Below are positions 1 to 7,733 of a stretch of DNA of 63,576 bases, in pieces (positions within the stretch are counted from its first letter, which is position 1; each line of letters opens with the position of its first letter). A model generated the notes under the pieces. That model was not told the origin of the DNA and made no database searches. It saw only the letters and a list, made by a program, of their open reading frames with translations. Origin of the DNA: Selenomonadales bacterium. GTDB taxonomy: Bacteria > Bacillota > UBA994. The stretch lies in NCBI GenBank assembly GCA_018335585.1, contig JAGXRZ010000042.1, positions 1 to 63,576 of the forward strand, read 5' to 3'. A program made the position numbers and the translations under genes.

Positions 1-257
1 GTTGTGGTGCCGCGTGGGCCGGTAGCGGTCCGCGTGGCGTCGTTCCACGACACGGTCGCCCCTAGTGCCTCAAAGATGGCGCGGAAGGGCACTAGTGTGC
101 GGCCGCCCTGGATAACAGGCGGCACATCGAGGTTCATGTACTGGCCGTTGAACATGACGCGGATGGCCGGTTGCTGCGCGGCGGTCAGCGTGATGCCGCC
201 TAGGCCGCTCAAGAGCAGCAAGGCGATGGTAGAGACGATGGCAACTCTCTTGATCAA
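1..257 (-). CDS. Copper amine oxidase N-terminal-like domain protein (partial)
   Basis: The gene is cut by the left edge of the window. Reading the minus strand from a TTG at 257, the product starts MIKRVAIVSTIALLLLSGLG, a signal peptide, and continues with a segment containing VPPVIQGGRTLVPFRAIFEA and LGATVSWND. This is the pattern of the copper amine oxidase N-terminal-like fold, a surface-domain repeat common in secreted clostridial proteins that is not itself an oxidase. A GGAGGAG ribosome site lies 7 bases before the TTG (264-270). The protein is probably exported. Its C-terminal function lies outside the window. The start codon is inferred from the ribosome site and the signal peptide. 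Confidence 0.75.
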   Translation of the reverse strand, partial: MIKRVAIVSTIALLLLSGLGGITLTAAQQPAIRVMFNGQYMNLDVPPVIQGGRTLVPFRAIFEALGATVSWNDATRTATGPRGTT

Positions 258-365
258 CGCGATCTCCTCCTATATTTGGCACACTCTTTGGCGGTGCCTA
301 AAGAGTTGTTCTATTTCTATTCGCCAAATCCTTCTGACATATCGCCGTAGCGCGACTTAATTTTA

Positions 366-941
366 TTAGGCTTTGCGGCTGCCCGGCTTAACTACGGGAA
401 GGCCTTGCGCACAAAGTGGGCATTCTTCCGGCGTATACGTCGTGACTTTCATCGTTAGGAGAGCTTCGGTGCGGTAGTTGAGGTCAACCTGCCCGCCGCT
501 CCTGTCAACCAATAAGCCGACACCCACGATTGTAGCGCCCGCCCCTTCGACTGCCGTCAGTACTTCTTTGACGGAACCGCCTGTGGTCACGATATCCTCT
601 ACAACCAGTACCCTATCTGTCGGCTCAATCACAAACCCACGCCTAAGCTGTAAGCGCCCGTCTTCGCGCTCTAGGAAAATCGCGCGTACTCCCAGCGCGC
701 GCGCTACCTCGTAGGCAATAATGATGCCGCCGATAGCCGGGCCGACCACCAGTGAGATGCCGTCGTCACGAAAACGCCGCGCAATTTCTTGGCAGAGCAC
801 AGCCGTGTGTTTGGGATGTTCGAGGAGGCGAAACTTCTCTACATACAGCCCACTGTGCAAGCCCGAGGTCAGGCGAAAGTGCCCCTCCATAAATGTGCCG
901 GTAGTCTTAAACAACGCGGTGATCTGGTCTTGGTTAATCAT
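366..941 (-). CDS. pyrE: Orotate phosphoribosyltransferase, copy A
   Basis: PyrE converts orotate and PRPP to orotidine 5'-phosphate. The 191-residue product carries the PRPP-binding loop VVEDIVTTGGSV (about residues 112-123) and a C-terminal CPLC pair typical of this PyrE subgroup. It differs from the copy at 4409-4984 at only about 10 residues. A GTG lies immediately before the ATG, but AAAGGGG is well spaced for the ATG and the other copy lacks the GTG, so I chose 941. This copy is detached from the pyr operon by two opposite-strand genes, and I see no clear promoter of its own. It may be a redundant or diverging paralogue. Confidence 0.9.
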   Translation of the reverse strand: MINQDQITALFKTTGTFMEGHFRLTSGLHSGLYVEKFRLLEHPKHTAVLCQEIARRFRDDGISLVVGPAIGGIIIAYEVARALGVRAIFLEREDGRLQLRRGFVIEPTDRVLVVEDIVTTGGSVKEVLTAVEGAGATIVGVGLLVDRSGGQVDLNYRTEALLTMKVTTYTPEECPLCAQGLPVVKPGSRKA

Positions 942-963
942 CACAGTATGCCCCTTTCTCTTG

Positions 964-990
964 AAGCAAAAGGCTCCGTCCCTTTTGCTT
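964..990. repeat. 27-bp hairpin repeat R1, copy upstream of pyrE A
   Basis: A perfect 10-bp inverted repeat, AAGCAAAAGG / CCTTTTGCTT, encloses a 7-base loop CTCCGTC. Identical copies occur at 5007-5033 and 27791-27817. Here it sits just upstream of the start of pyrE A, in the same place relative to the gene as at pyrE B, so it belongs to the duplicated segment. It could act as a terminator or an RNA stabiliser in either direction. Confidence 0.8.
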
Positions 991-1019
991 TTCTTAAAGG
1001 GCTTGTTCCGTCAATTCAC

Positions 1020-1047
1020 TTGACAGGCAGGGGGGGGGTGATATGTT
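1020..1047 (+). promoter_or_regulatory. Putative promoter with a 9-G tract in the spacer
   Basis: TTGACA (1020-1025) is followed 16 bases later by TATGTT (1042-1047), about 95 bp before the start of the PHP-domain gene. The spacer contains an uninterrupted run of nine G (1030-1038). The -35 is a perfect match but the -10 is only 4 of 6, so this is a prediction. Slippage in the G run would change the -35/-10 spacing. Confidence 0.4.
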
Positions 1048-1141
1048 AGATATGGTGACTATTGCTAAATAAAGGCAGAATGGGGGTAATGCGTAACGCC
1101 TGCTTAGTTGCCGGAATAAGTTTTTAGGAGGATGTGTTCCT

Positions 1142-3052
1142 ATGTTGGCAGGGAAAGGTTTGCGGCTCGCGAATAGTGCTGCAAGACGCGTTGTGTTCGT
1201 AGCGCTCTGTTGTTTGCTGCTTGTGTTTTCACTAACTGGGTTTACTCTTTCCGCTCCGGTTGACCTTGAGCCGGAGCTAGCGATTCTAGCGCCGGTGGTG
1301 CAGACATACGATCTTGATGCTTATCGGTGGGATTTCCCTTTTGCTCTCGTCGGGTTTGGCCCCGGCGCACGTACAGCCCGCTTGACAGAGTTGAGGATTG
1401 ACGGACACGACTTGCTCGGGACCATCCCCATGGCGCAAAGAACCATGCCGGTCCATCGTCTGGATGAGGAGATTGCCCCTGCGGCATTTAGGAGTTGGAA
1501 CAACTATCGGCAGCGGGCGTCAGTCCTGCGCGTACGCAATGACGAGCGCCAGGCCCTATCCACCGCCGAAGAGCGTGAGTTTAGGGAAGGCAACGCGCGT
1601 ATGCGCGAGGTAATGCGTCGGCGCGGCGAGATTGCTCCGCTTAACATCGCACTTAATGTGTCCGAACTGCCTTTTCGCGTTGCCGCTGACGGCCATTACC
1701 GAGTGCGGGCCGTAGTGGAAAGGGGAGGGCGAAGTGCTGTTTGGGAAGGTGAAGTGCTGATTGTCGACATCGAGCCGGTAACTACCAATTCCACCTGGAC
1801 CCCGGCAGACCTGCATCTGCACAGTACTTTTGCTTTAGATGGCATATTCACGCCTGGGGAGCTAGCATCAAGGCTGGCAAACAGGGGTTATTCAATCGGC
1901 TATATTACCGACGAGCCAGCAGGGCGGTATATAACCACTCAACCCATATTGCCAAGAATGAGCGGAACAGGGCGTCGGGGGACAGCAATAGAGTCAGGAA
2001 CAAACGCCTGGCTGACAGCAACTTTTGGGAACGACCGTGTGCGTTATCTACCATATCTAGCAACATGGGAAGACTATCACGCTAGAGTCCGAGCAGCCTC
2101 GTCTGCGCAGATAGCAATGTTTCCCGGGGTTGAAATCGCTGCTTCTACAGCAAACCATACTCACACCGATCACAATGGACATGCCCTGGCCTATGGTATC
2201 CAAAACCTGGTTGGCATTGGCGGCGCATCAGGCTTTGAAATTTCAGGGCTAAGATACAGCTGGTTTGCACCCAACACTTTGCTCGAGAACATTAACAACA
2301 ACAGGCTTGGGTGGTCCTCCGGAGGTATTGCGCATCCGGGCGCACAGCCGCCTTTAGGTTACCCGTGGAACATTTGGTCTCCCACGCTTTTTGCCCGTTA
2401 CGACGGCTTTGAGTTAATGAGCGGGGCGCTGCAGACCAATTTTTCTCCAGGCTTTGGTCCTATGCAGAAATGGAGGGAAGAGATTGTTGCGCGTCTTAAC
2501 GCAACCTTTGCGGGTAATGGCTTCCCCTCCGCTAGGACAGGCAGCGATTGGGCAGATGTTCTAAGCCAATTCACTAGCATCCCTTTCGTCACCCATATCG
2601 GGTTATCCCAGTGGTGGGGTGACATGACACAACTTGGGCAAGAGAACGTCGATGCGGCTTTGCGCGCGGGGCGAACAGTGGCCAGCCGTTTCGGCGGCCT
2701 AGCAATTCTAAGGCTCAGAGACGCGCAGGGTGTCCCACAGGAAATAGGCTCGCGGTTTACTATGCCGGTTCATGCCACGGTGAGCGGCGAGATTACACTG
2801 CGCGCGGCACGCACCGGGTTTTACCGGGTGAGAGTTATCGAAAACAGGAGTACGCGTACTGGGTTAGAGGACACAAGGCACGACTCTTGGCACACCGTCT
2901 CTTCTGGTCACTCCATAGTAGTACCTGTCAGCTTTAGCTTTAGCGGAGGACAACGTGCTTATCACGTGGTCGTAGAAGGCCAGGATCTAGAAGGACAAGG
3001 AGTAGCAATTGACACAATTTACACCAGCCCTATCTTTATCCGGCAGCCGTAA
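1142..3052 (+). CDS. Secreted PHP-domain (metallophosphoesterase-like) protein
   Basis: The 636-residue product has an N-terminal signal peptide (hydrophobic about 18-38). An unassigned region of about 180 residues follows, and then a PHP-type metal centre: DLHLHST at 223-229, ITDEP at 255-259 (the family usually has TDH), GVEIA at 329-333 followed by several histidines, and AHPG at 397-400. PHP domains hydrolyse phosphoesters with bound metals; an exported version with extra N- and C-terminal domains suggests an extracellular phosphatase, nuclease or glycan-related role, which is inference. AGGAGG at 1126-1131 supports the ATG at 1142. It and the next gene are wedged between the two pyrE copies and look AT-richer than the neighbours, consistent with insertion. 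Confidence 0.72.
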   Translation: MLAGKGLRLANSAARRVVFVALCCLLLVFSLTGFTLSAPVDLEPELAILAPVVQTYDLDAYRWDFPFALVGFGPGARTARLTELRIDGHDLLGTIPMAQRTMPVHRLDEEIAPAAFRSWNNYRQRASVLRVRNDERQALSTAEEREFREGNARMREVMRRRGEIAPLNIALNVSELPFRVAADGHYRVRAVVERGGRSAVWEGEVLIVDIEPVTTNSTWTPADLHLHSTFALDGIFTPGELASRLANRGYSIGYITDEPAGRYITTQPILPRMSGTGRRGTAIESGTNAWLTATFGNDRVRYLPYLATWEDYHARVRAASSAQIAMFPGVEIAASTANHTHTDHNGHALAYGIQNLVGIGGASGFEISGLRYSWFAPNTLLENINNNRLGWSSGGIAHPGAQPPLGYPWNIWSPTLFARYDGFELMSGALQTNFSPGFGPMQKWREEIVARLNATFAGNGFPSARTGSDWADVLSQFTSIPFVTHIGLSQWWGDMTQLGQENVDAALRAGRTVASRFGGLAILRLRDAQGVPQEIGSRFTMPVHATVSGEITLRAARTGFYRVRVIENRSTRTGLEDTRHDSWHTVSSGHSIVVPVSFSFSGGQRAYHVVVEGQDLEGQGVAIDTIYTSPIFIRQP

Positions 3053-3095
3053 CTTCTCTGCGGTATAGTAGCGCAATTGACTCACTCCTCTGGTG

Positions 3096-3128
3096 CCCGG
3101 GCCGATGGGCATAATCCATCGGCCCGGG
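3096..3128 (+). terminator. Strong 13-bp hairpin after the PHP-domain gene
   Basis: CCCGGGCCGATGG (3096-3108) pairs perfectly with its reverse complement at 3116-3128 around a 7-base loop. There is no T run, so it is either a weak or factor-assisted terminator or a 3'-end stabiliser for the upstream message. Confidence 0.55.
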
Positions 3129-3208
3129 ATGCCTACTTGGCGAGGCGATGGGCACACTTATAGCTTGGTTCTTCTACCATGTACGCAAAAAGGAGGGGCA
3201 CAGAGGAA

Positions 3209-4375
3209 ATGACCCTCGAAAAGGTAAAGGCGTGGCTGAACTTGCGGGCGAGCTCTGTCAAGCGCATTGCGCACACTGAGCACAACATCGCCACGTGTAC
3301 TATGGCAGCTACCTTGCTTGCGGGCATATGGATATTTGTGGCTGTTGGTGTCGGCATAGGTAGCATTTATGTCTACTGGGCTAGTGCTGTCGTTTTGCTT
3401 GTGCCGATAGTCTTGGCCATAGCAATAGGTACTTCTGATGGATATGCCTTGGCGTTCCTGCCCTACTTAGTGATAGTCGTACTGGATCTCTATATGAGAA
3501 TACACATGTACATAGCAGGTCCGGGTAGGCCGGAGTACGTGTACCGAGTTGTGCTTGTCTTGTTCATTGTAATCTATATCGCACCATGGGTACTTATCGC
3601 TTGGTTACGCGGTCTCAAGGCGGAAACAAGACTCCAGGTTTACCGTTTCGTTTGCGCGCTGCAAATGCTGCTGCTGCTGGGTGCCGTCTACTACTTCACC
3701 TTTCAATACGAGGTGCGGCATTTGGCCGATCCGGTGGTCAGGGTGCGGAGCGTTAGGATTTGGGCTATGCCGCTTAGTGAGCCTCTAATAGAGGAAGATG
3801 CTGCCTATGTTGTCGACCGGAACAGGCGCCTTTACCGCGTTGACTTGGCTACGGCGCGGAAGCGGTTGGTGGTGCAACTTCCAAGGCTAACCCGCGCGGA
3901 GTTGGGGGTGCTTGCGGACGCAGATATCTACCCCTGGATGGACCCCTACGGCTCCCCTTGGGCAGGAAGACTGACCAGAACGGACGCCGGCGCGCTGCTG
4001 CTGCGCTACATGCACGACCGCAGCGTGAGGTTTGTGGAGGTTACGGTTAACGAAGAAACCGGAGAAGTCAAGTGGCAAGCGCACCGACTTGAAGAAGGTG
4101 TGCCCTTTGATGGCTGGCCACCGCCTCCCCTCCCTACTCCCGCCATACGTCGGCATGGACAAATATTGGCTACAGTAGGAGTAGTCGGTGCCAGGCCACG
4201 CGACGGACACAACATTTCTATTACAGGGGAAACTGTCCATACCACCCTTGCTTCCCTCGGAAGGTTTGAGTCTGCAGGGATTCATGCCAACTACGGCTGG
4301 GCTTTGGTTAGGGCACACCACAGGTGGTTCGAGCAGATAGGCAGGCTGTTGATTATATCGATTGAAGAGCGTTAG
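3209..4375 (+). CDS. Membrane protein of unknown function
   Basis: I do not recognise this family. The 388-residue product begins with a basic segment and then four to five hydrophobic helices in roughly residues 30-200. A soluble C-terminal half of about 200 residues follows; it contains RNRRLYRVDLAT, which resembles a beta-propeller or quinoprotein-like strand. An ATG at 3179 is possible, but AGGAGG at 3191-3196 lies downstream of it and serves the ATG at 3209. The gene lies between the PHP-domain gene and pyrE B and faces the latter end to end (33-bp gap). Together with the PHP gene it forms the block that separates the pyrE copies. Confidence 0.6.
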   Translation: MTLEKVKAWLNLRASSVKRIAHTEHNIATCTMAATLLAGIWIFVAVGVGIGSIYVYWASAVVLLVPIVLAIAIGTSDGYALAFLPYLVIVVLDLYMRIHMYIAGPGRPEYVYRVVLVLFIVIYIAPWVLIAWLRGLKAETRLQVYRFVCALQMLLLLGAVYYFTFQYEVRHLADPVVRVRSVRIWAMPLSEPLIEEDAAYVVDRNRRLYRVDLATARKRLVVQLPRLTRAELGVLADADIYPWMDPYGSPWAGRLTRTDAGALLLRYMHDRSVRFVEVTVNEETGEVKWQAHRLEEGVPFDGWPPPPLPTPAIRRHGQILATVGVVGARPRDGHNISITGETVHTTLASLGRFESAGIHANYGWALVRAHHRWFEQIGRLLIISIEER

Positions 4376-4408
4376 GGCGTTTTATGTTCCGCTTGCTTCA
4401 TTTTTGTT

Positions 4409-4984
4409 TCAGGCTTTGCGACTTCCCGGCTTTATGATTGGAATGCCTTGCGCACAAAGTGGGCATTGTTCCGGCGTATACGTAGTGACCTTCATCGTTA
4501 GGAGAGCTTCAGTGCGGTAGTGGAGGTTAACCTGCCCTCCGCTCCTGTCAACCAATAAGCCCACACCCACGATGGTAGCGCCAGCCCCTTCGACTGCCGC
4601 CAATACTTCTTTGACAGAGCCGCCAGTCGTCACAATATCCTCGACCACCAGCACCCTATCAGTCGGCTCAATCACAAACCCACGCCTAAGCTGCAGGCGA
4701 CCATCTTCGCGCTCGAGGAAAATCGAGCGTACTTTTAGTGCGCGCGCTACCTCGTAGGCAATGATGATGCCTCCGATAGCCGGGCCGACTACCAGTGAGA
4801 TGCCGTCATCGCGAAAACGCCGCGCAATTTCTTGGCAGAGCACAGCCGTGTGTTCGGGATGTTCGAGCAGGCGAAACTTCTCTACATACAGCCCACTGTG
4901 CAAGCCCGAGGTCAGGCGAAAATGCCCCTCCATAAATGTGCCAGTAGTCTTAAACAACGCGGTGATTTGGTCTTGGTTAATCAT
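4409..4984 (-). CDS. pyrE: Orotate phosphoribosyltransferase, copy B (operonic)
   Basis: This is the operon-linked PyrE, the last gene of pyrC-pyrF-pyrK-pyrD-pyrE. The 191-residue protein has the PRPP loop VVEDIVTTGGSV and the C-terminal CPLC pair. It transfers ribose-5-phosphate from PRPP to orotate. It starts at ATG 4984 behind AAAGGGG and lies 60 bp downstream of pyrD, with an R1 hairpin in the gap. Compared with copy A it has E for K, K for G, S for A, A for T, N for D, H for N, Q for E and three conservative changes near the C terminus. None falls in the catalytic loop, so both copies should be active. Confidence 0.93.
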   Translation of the reverse strand: MINQDQITALFKTTGTFMEGHFRLTSGLHSGLYVEKFRLLEHPEHTAVLCQEIARRFRDDGISLVVGPAIGGIIIAYEVARALKVRSIFLEREDGRLQLRRGFVIEPTDRVLVVEDIVTTGGSVKEVLAAVEGAGATIVGVGLLVDRSGGQVNLHYRTEALLTMKVTTYTPEQCPLCAQGIPIIKPGSRKA

Positions 4985-5006
4985 CGCAGTATGCCCCTTT
5001 CTTTTG

Positions 5007-5033
5007 AAGCAAAAGGCTCCGTCCCTTTTGCTT
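5007..5033. repeat. 27-bp hairpin repeat R1, copy between pyrD and pyrE B
   Basis: Same sequence as 964-990: AAGCAAAAGG, loop CTCCGTC, CCTTTTGCTT. It lies inside the pyr operon between pyrD and pyrE B and could attenuate or process the message at that point. A shorter CTTTTGCTT echo follows to about 5045. Confidence 0.8.
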
Positions 5034-5044
5034 TACCTTTTGCT

Positions 5045-5962
5045 TCACTTGTTTCGTGCGGCGCCTACGAGGTCCTGTATGTTGGCGACGCCTTGTTTGG
5101 ACGCGTACTCCGCGAGACCTGTGGTGATCTCCGGGATGACCGCTGGGTTAAAGAAATTGGCAGTGCCCACGGCGACACACGTAGCTCCGGCCAAGATAAA
5201 CTCTGCGGCATCCTGCCAGGTGCTAATGCCTCCCATGCCAATGATTGGGACCTTGACGGCTCCGGCCACCTGCCAGACCATGCGCAAGGCAATTGGCTTT
5301 ATCGCCGGGCCGGAAAGCCCGCCAAAGATATTGTTCAGCACAGGGCGTCTAGCCTCGACGTCGATGGCCATAGAGAGCAGCGTATTGATGAGCGAAATGC
5401 AGTCAGCACCCTCTGCCTCGACACTTTGCGCTATCGAGGCAATATCTGTGACATTGGGCGATAGTTTTACCGTCAGCGGCAAGGAAGTTTGGCGACGTAC
5501 GAGGCGTGTCACTCCGGCTGCCGTTTCGCAAGTTGCGCCAAAAGCCATGCCGCCTTGCTTGACATTAGGGCACGAGATATTGACTTCAAGCATGCTCACA
5601 CCCGGCACCCCGTTAAGACGTGCGGCGAGCTCGGCGTATTCTTCGGCGGTATTGCCGGAGATGTTGACGATTACTGGCACACCCATGTCGCGCAAAAAAG
5701 GCAGTTCCTCCGCTATAAACCCTTCCACGCCAGGGTTTTCTAGGCCGATGGAGTTTATAAGTCCTGCTGGCGTTTCGCTTAGTCTGCGGCCGCTGTTGCC
5801 GTAGCGCGGCTTAAGCGTTATCCCCTTAACGACCACCGCGCCTAGCAGCCGCAAGTCGTAAAATGAGTCAAACTCGCGGCCGTAGCCGTAACAGCCAGAC
5901 GCCGACAGTACTGGGCTACTCAGGGCTAAGCCGCAAAGCGCAACCTTAAGTCTCTCGCTCAT
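5045..5962 (-). CDS. pyrD: Dihydroorotate dehydrogenase, catalytic subunit (class 1B)
   Basis: PyrD oxidises dihydroorotate to orotate with FMN; the class 1B enzyme passes electrons to the PyrK subunit and so to NAD+. The 305-residue product has the active-site cysteine in NISCPN (about residue 130), the FMN/phosphate motifs GMGGIST and VAVGTANF, and the early VVKGITLKPR motif. The start at ATG 5962 overlaps the pyrK stop in an ATGA arrangement, with GGAGG just upstream; a longer start at 5983 would lie inside pyrK. Overlap with pyrK implies translational coupling of the two subunits. The cysteine at the base position and the adjacent pyrK both point to class 1B. Confidence 0.95.
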   Translation of the reverse strand: MSERLKVALCGLALSSPVLSASGCYGYGREFDSFYDLRLLGAVVVKGITLKPRYGNSGRRLSETPAGLINSIGLENPGVEGFIAEELPFLRDMGVPVIVNISGNTAEEYAELAARLNGVPGVSMLEVNISCPNVKQGGMAFGATCETAAGVTRLVRRQTSLPLTVKLSPNVTDIASIAQSVEAEGADCISLINTLLSMAIDVEARRPVLNNIFGGLSGPAIKPIALRMVWQVAGAVKVPIIGMGGISTWQDAAEFILAGATCVAVGTANFFNPAVIPEITTGLAEYASKQGVANIQDLVGAARNK

Positions 5963-6801
5963 AATTTGACCTCCTCCGCCCACATCACCGGGCCATCGGT
6001 GCAGACATGCCAGTAGCCGTCGCTGCCTGCACGCTCACACGTGCAACCTAGACACACCCCTAGGCCGCAGGCCATATGTTCTTCGAGGCTTAGTTGGAGA
6101 GGCAGCTTGGCTTCTTGGCAAATTTGCTTTACGGCACTTAGCATGCCGCGCGGGCCGCAAGCGTAAGCTAGGGCAAAACGTGCGCCTGTGTCGACGGTTG
6201 CTTGCAGCTGCTCGGTCACTAAGCCCCCGTGTTCGTAGCCTCTGTCTTCACTGCAACAGAGAACGTCCGCCCCAAGGGCCGCTAGTTCCGCTTGGTCAGC
6301 CAAATCGACAGCTAAGCGCGTGCCGTAGAGGATACTGACTGCAATTTCTCGGGCCAAAAGCCCAGCTGCCAAAGGATGAAACGGCGCGATGCCCATTCCC
6401 CCGGCGACAAGTAGCACGCGCTTCAAACTGGTTGGCCCCAGCGGACTGTCTTTTCCCGGTAGAACAAATCCTTTCCCCAGCGGCCCGAGCGCCGTGAGCT
6501 TGTCGCCAACCTTGACGCGGCGCAAAAGCTCCGTCCCTCTCCCCACCACGCGGTACAACACCGCAAATGTGCCGGCCTCTCTGTCGATGCGGTTAAAGCT
6601 AAAGGGGCGCGGCAGAAGGGGGTCGAAGCTGCCGGGTGCGCCGCACTTAACATTAACGAACTGCCCGGGAGCTGCTCCTAGAGCTATTTCCGGCGCAAAA
6701 AGCGTCGTACGAAAGATATTAGGCGATATCTCCTCCTGACGTATGACTGTGCATTGCGCAAACTTAGCGGCATCTCTACTTACTACGTTCTTACTCACCA
6801 C
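5959..6801 (-). CDS. pyrK: Dihydroorotate dehydrogenase electron-transfer subunit
   Basis: PyrK carries FAD and a [2Fe-2S] cluster and links PyrD to NAD+. The 280-residue product has the flavin-binding motif RPFSFNRID (about residues 65-73), a nucleotide-binding stretch VLLVAGGMGIAPFHPLA (about 127-143) and the cysteine set CGLGVCLGCTCE with a further Cys before the C terminus. Tandem GTG codons at 6801 and 6798 are both possible; GGAGGTG upstream favours the first. The gene overlaps both pyrF (start side) and pyrD (4 bp), so the block is tightly co-translated. Confidence 0.93.
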   Translation of the reverse strand: MVSKNVVSRDAAKFAQCTVIRQEEISPNIFRTTLFAPEIALGAAPGQFVNVKCGAPGSFDPLLPRPFSFNRIDREAGTFAVLYRVVGRGTELLRRVKVGDKLTALGPLGKGFVLPGKDSPLGPTSLKRVLLVAGGMGIAPFHPLAAGLLAREIAVSILYGTRLAVDLADQAELAALGADVLCCSEDRGYEHGGLVTEQLQATVDTGARFALAYACGPRGMLSAVKQICQEAKLPLQLSLEEHMACGLGVCLGCTCERAGSDGYWHVCTDGPVMWAEEVKL

Positions 6802-7733
6802 GCGAGCTTGTTCACCTCCGCTAGTGCCTTGTTAATGGCTTCCCGTGAGGCAAGCGCGGCGGCGCGTGCGGCGTCACGGTAATCGCCGCCTTGCTTGTGA
6901 TAGGCAAAAATAATTTCGCGCGCCGAATTTACCACGGCTCCCAAACCATCGGGGTTAAAGCAGGGCAAGACATCCCGCGCAGTCCCGCCTTGCGCACCGA
7001 ACCCCGGCACCAAAAAGTAGTTGTGCGGCATGATGCGCCTGAGCCGTTCGGCTTCGGCGGGGAAGGTTGCGCCGACTACGGCGCCTACGGGCGAGTAGCC
7101 CCGCTCGTCAAGTTCTGTGCGGCCGAGTGCGTGGCACATTTCCCCTACTATTTCGTATACCTTTCGCCCGCCGCACTCTAGGTCTTGCAGCAGTGAGCCC
7201 CCGGGGTTAGACGTTTTCACCAGCACAAAGATTCCCCGCCCGAAAGTCTGGCAGCGCGTAAGCAGCGGCTCTAAGCTGTCTGGTCCGAGGTAGGGGTTTA
7301 CCGTCAGGGCATCGGCGACAAAGGCACGCGCCTTCAGGTCGCTGATTGTCGTCTCGCCTAAATAGGCGTCGGCGTAGCTTTCGGCAGTGGAGCCGATGTC
7401 GGCGCGTTTGCCGTCAGCAATTACGAGGAGTCCTCGCTCACTTGCATACCTAGCGGTCGCCGCGAAGGCTTCCATGCCCGGCACGCCTAGTTGCTCGTAA
7501 CAGGCGAGTTGCGGCTTTACGGCGGGGACAATCTCCGCGAGCGCGTCAATCAGGCCTTTGTTAAACTCGAGCGTAGCTTTAGCGGTCGCTTCCATTGTGT
7601 TTCCGAGCTCGGCGCGCCACTTGGCTGTAATTTCCCGTGGCAGAAGTGCGGGTCGAGGGTCTAATCCCACTATCAGGTGACACCTCTTAGCCAGAACAGC
7701 CTCCGCTAGGCGGAGAGAAAACGCTTTAGTCAT
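6795..7733 (-). CDS. pyrF: Orotidine 5'-phosphate decarboxylase (type 2)
   Basis: PyrF decarboxylates OMP to UMP. The roughly 312-residue product belongs to the longer type-2 subfamily: it has the catalytic motif DGKRADIGSTAE (about residues 108-119), VGLDPRP near the N terminus and the phosphate-binding VPGFGAQGG. I chose ATG 7733, close to the end of pyrC, over an upstream ATG inside pyrC, because the family starts near this methionine. The first codons overlap the pyrC stop. Confidence 0.92.
   Translation of the reverse strand: MTKAFSLRLAEAVLAKRCHLIVGLDPRPALLPREITAKWRAELGNTMEATAKATLEFNKGLIDALAEIVPAVKPQLACYEQLGVPGMEAFAATARYASERGLLVIADGKRADIGSTAESYADAYLGETTISDLKARAFVADALTVNPYLGPDSLEPLLTRCQTFGRGIFVLVKTSNPGGSLLQDLECGGRKVYEIVGEMCHALGRTELDERGYSPVGAVVGATFPAEAERLRRIMPHNYFLVPGFGAQGGTARDVLPCFNPDGLGAVVNSAREIIFAYHKQGGDYRDAARAAALASREAINKALAEVNKLAW

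Noticed and set aside
3096-3128. The 13-bp hairpin as a recombination or attachment site
   Set aside because: No matching second copy is found near the other edge of the inserted block and no integrase is present; a transcript-end role is simpler.
5489-5743. 84-codon plus-strand frame inside pyrD
   Set aside because: Antisense to the catalytic core of pyrD, without start signal.
4761-5804. A 347-codon open frame on the plus strand opposite pyrE B and pyrD
   Set aside because: It is antisense to two clear enzyme genes, has no ribosome site, and its amino-acid composition is that of an off-frame shadow.
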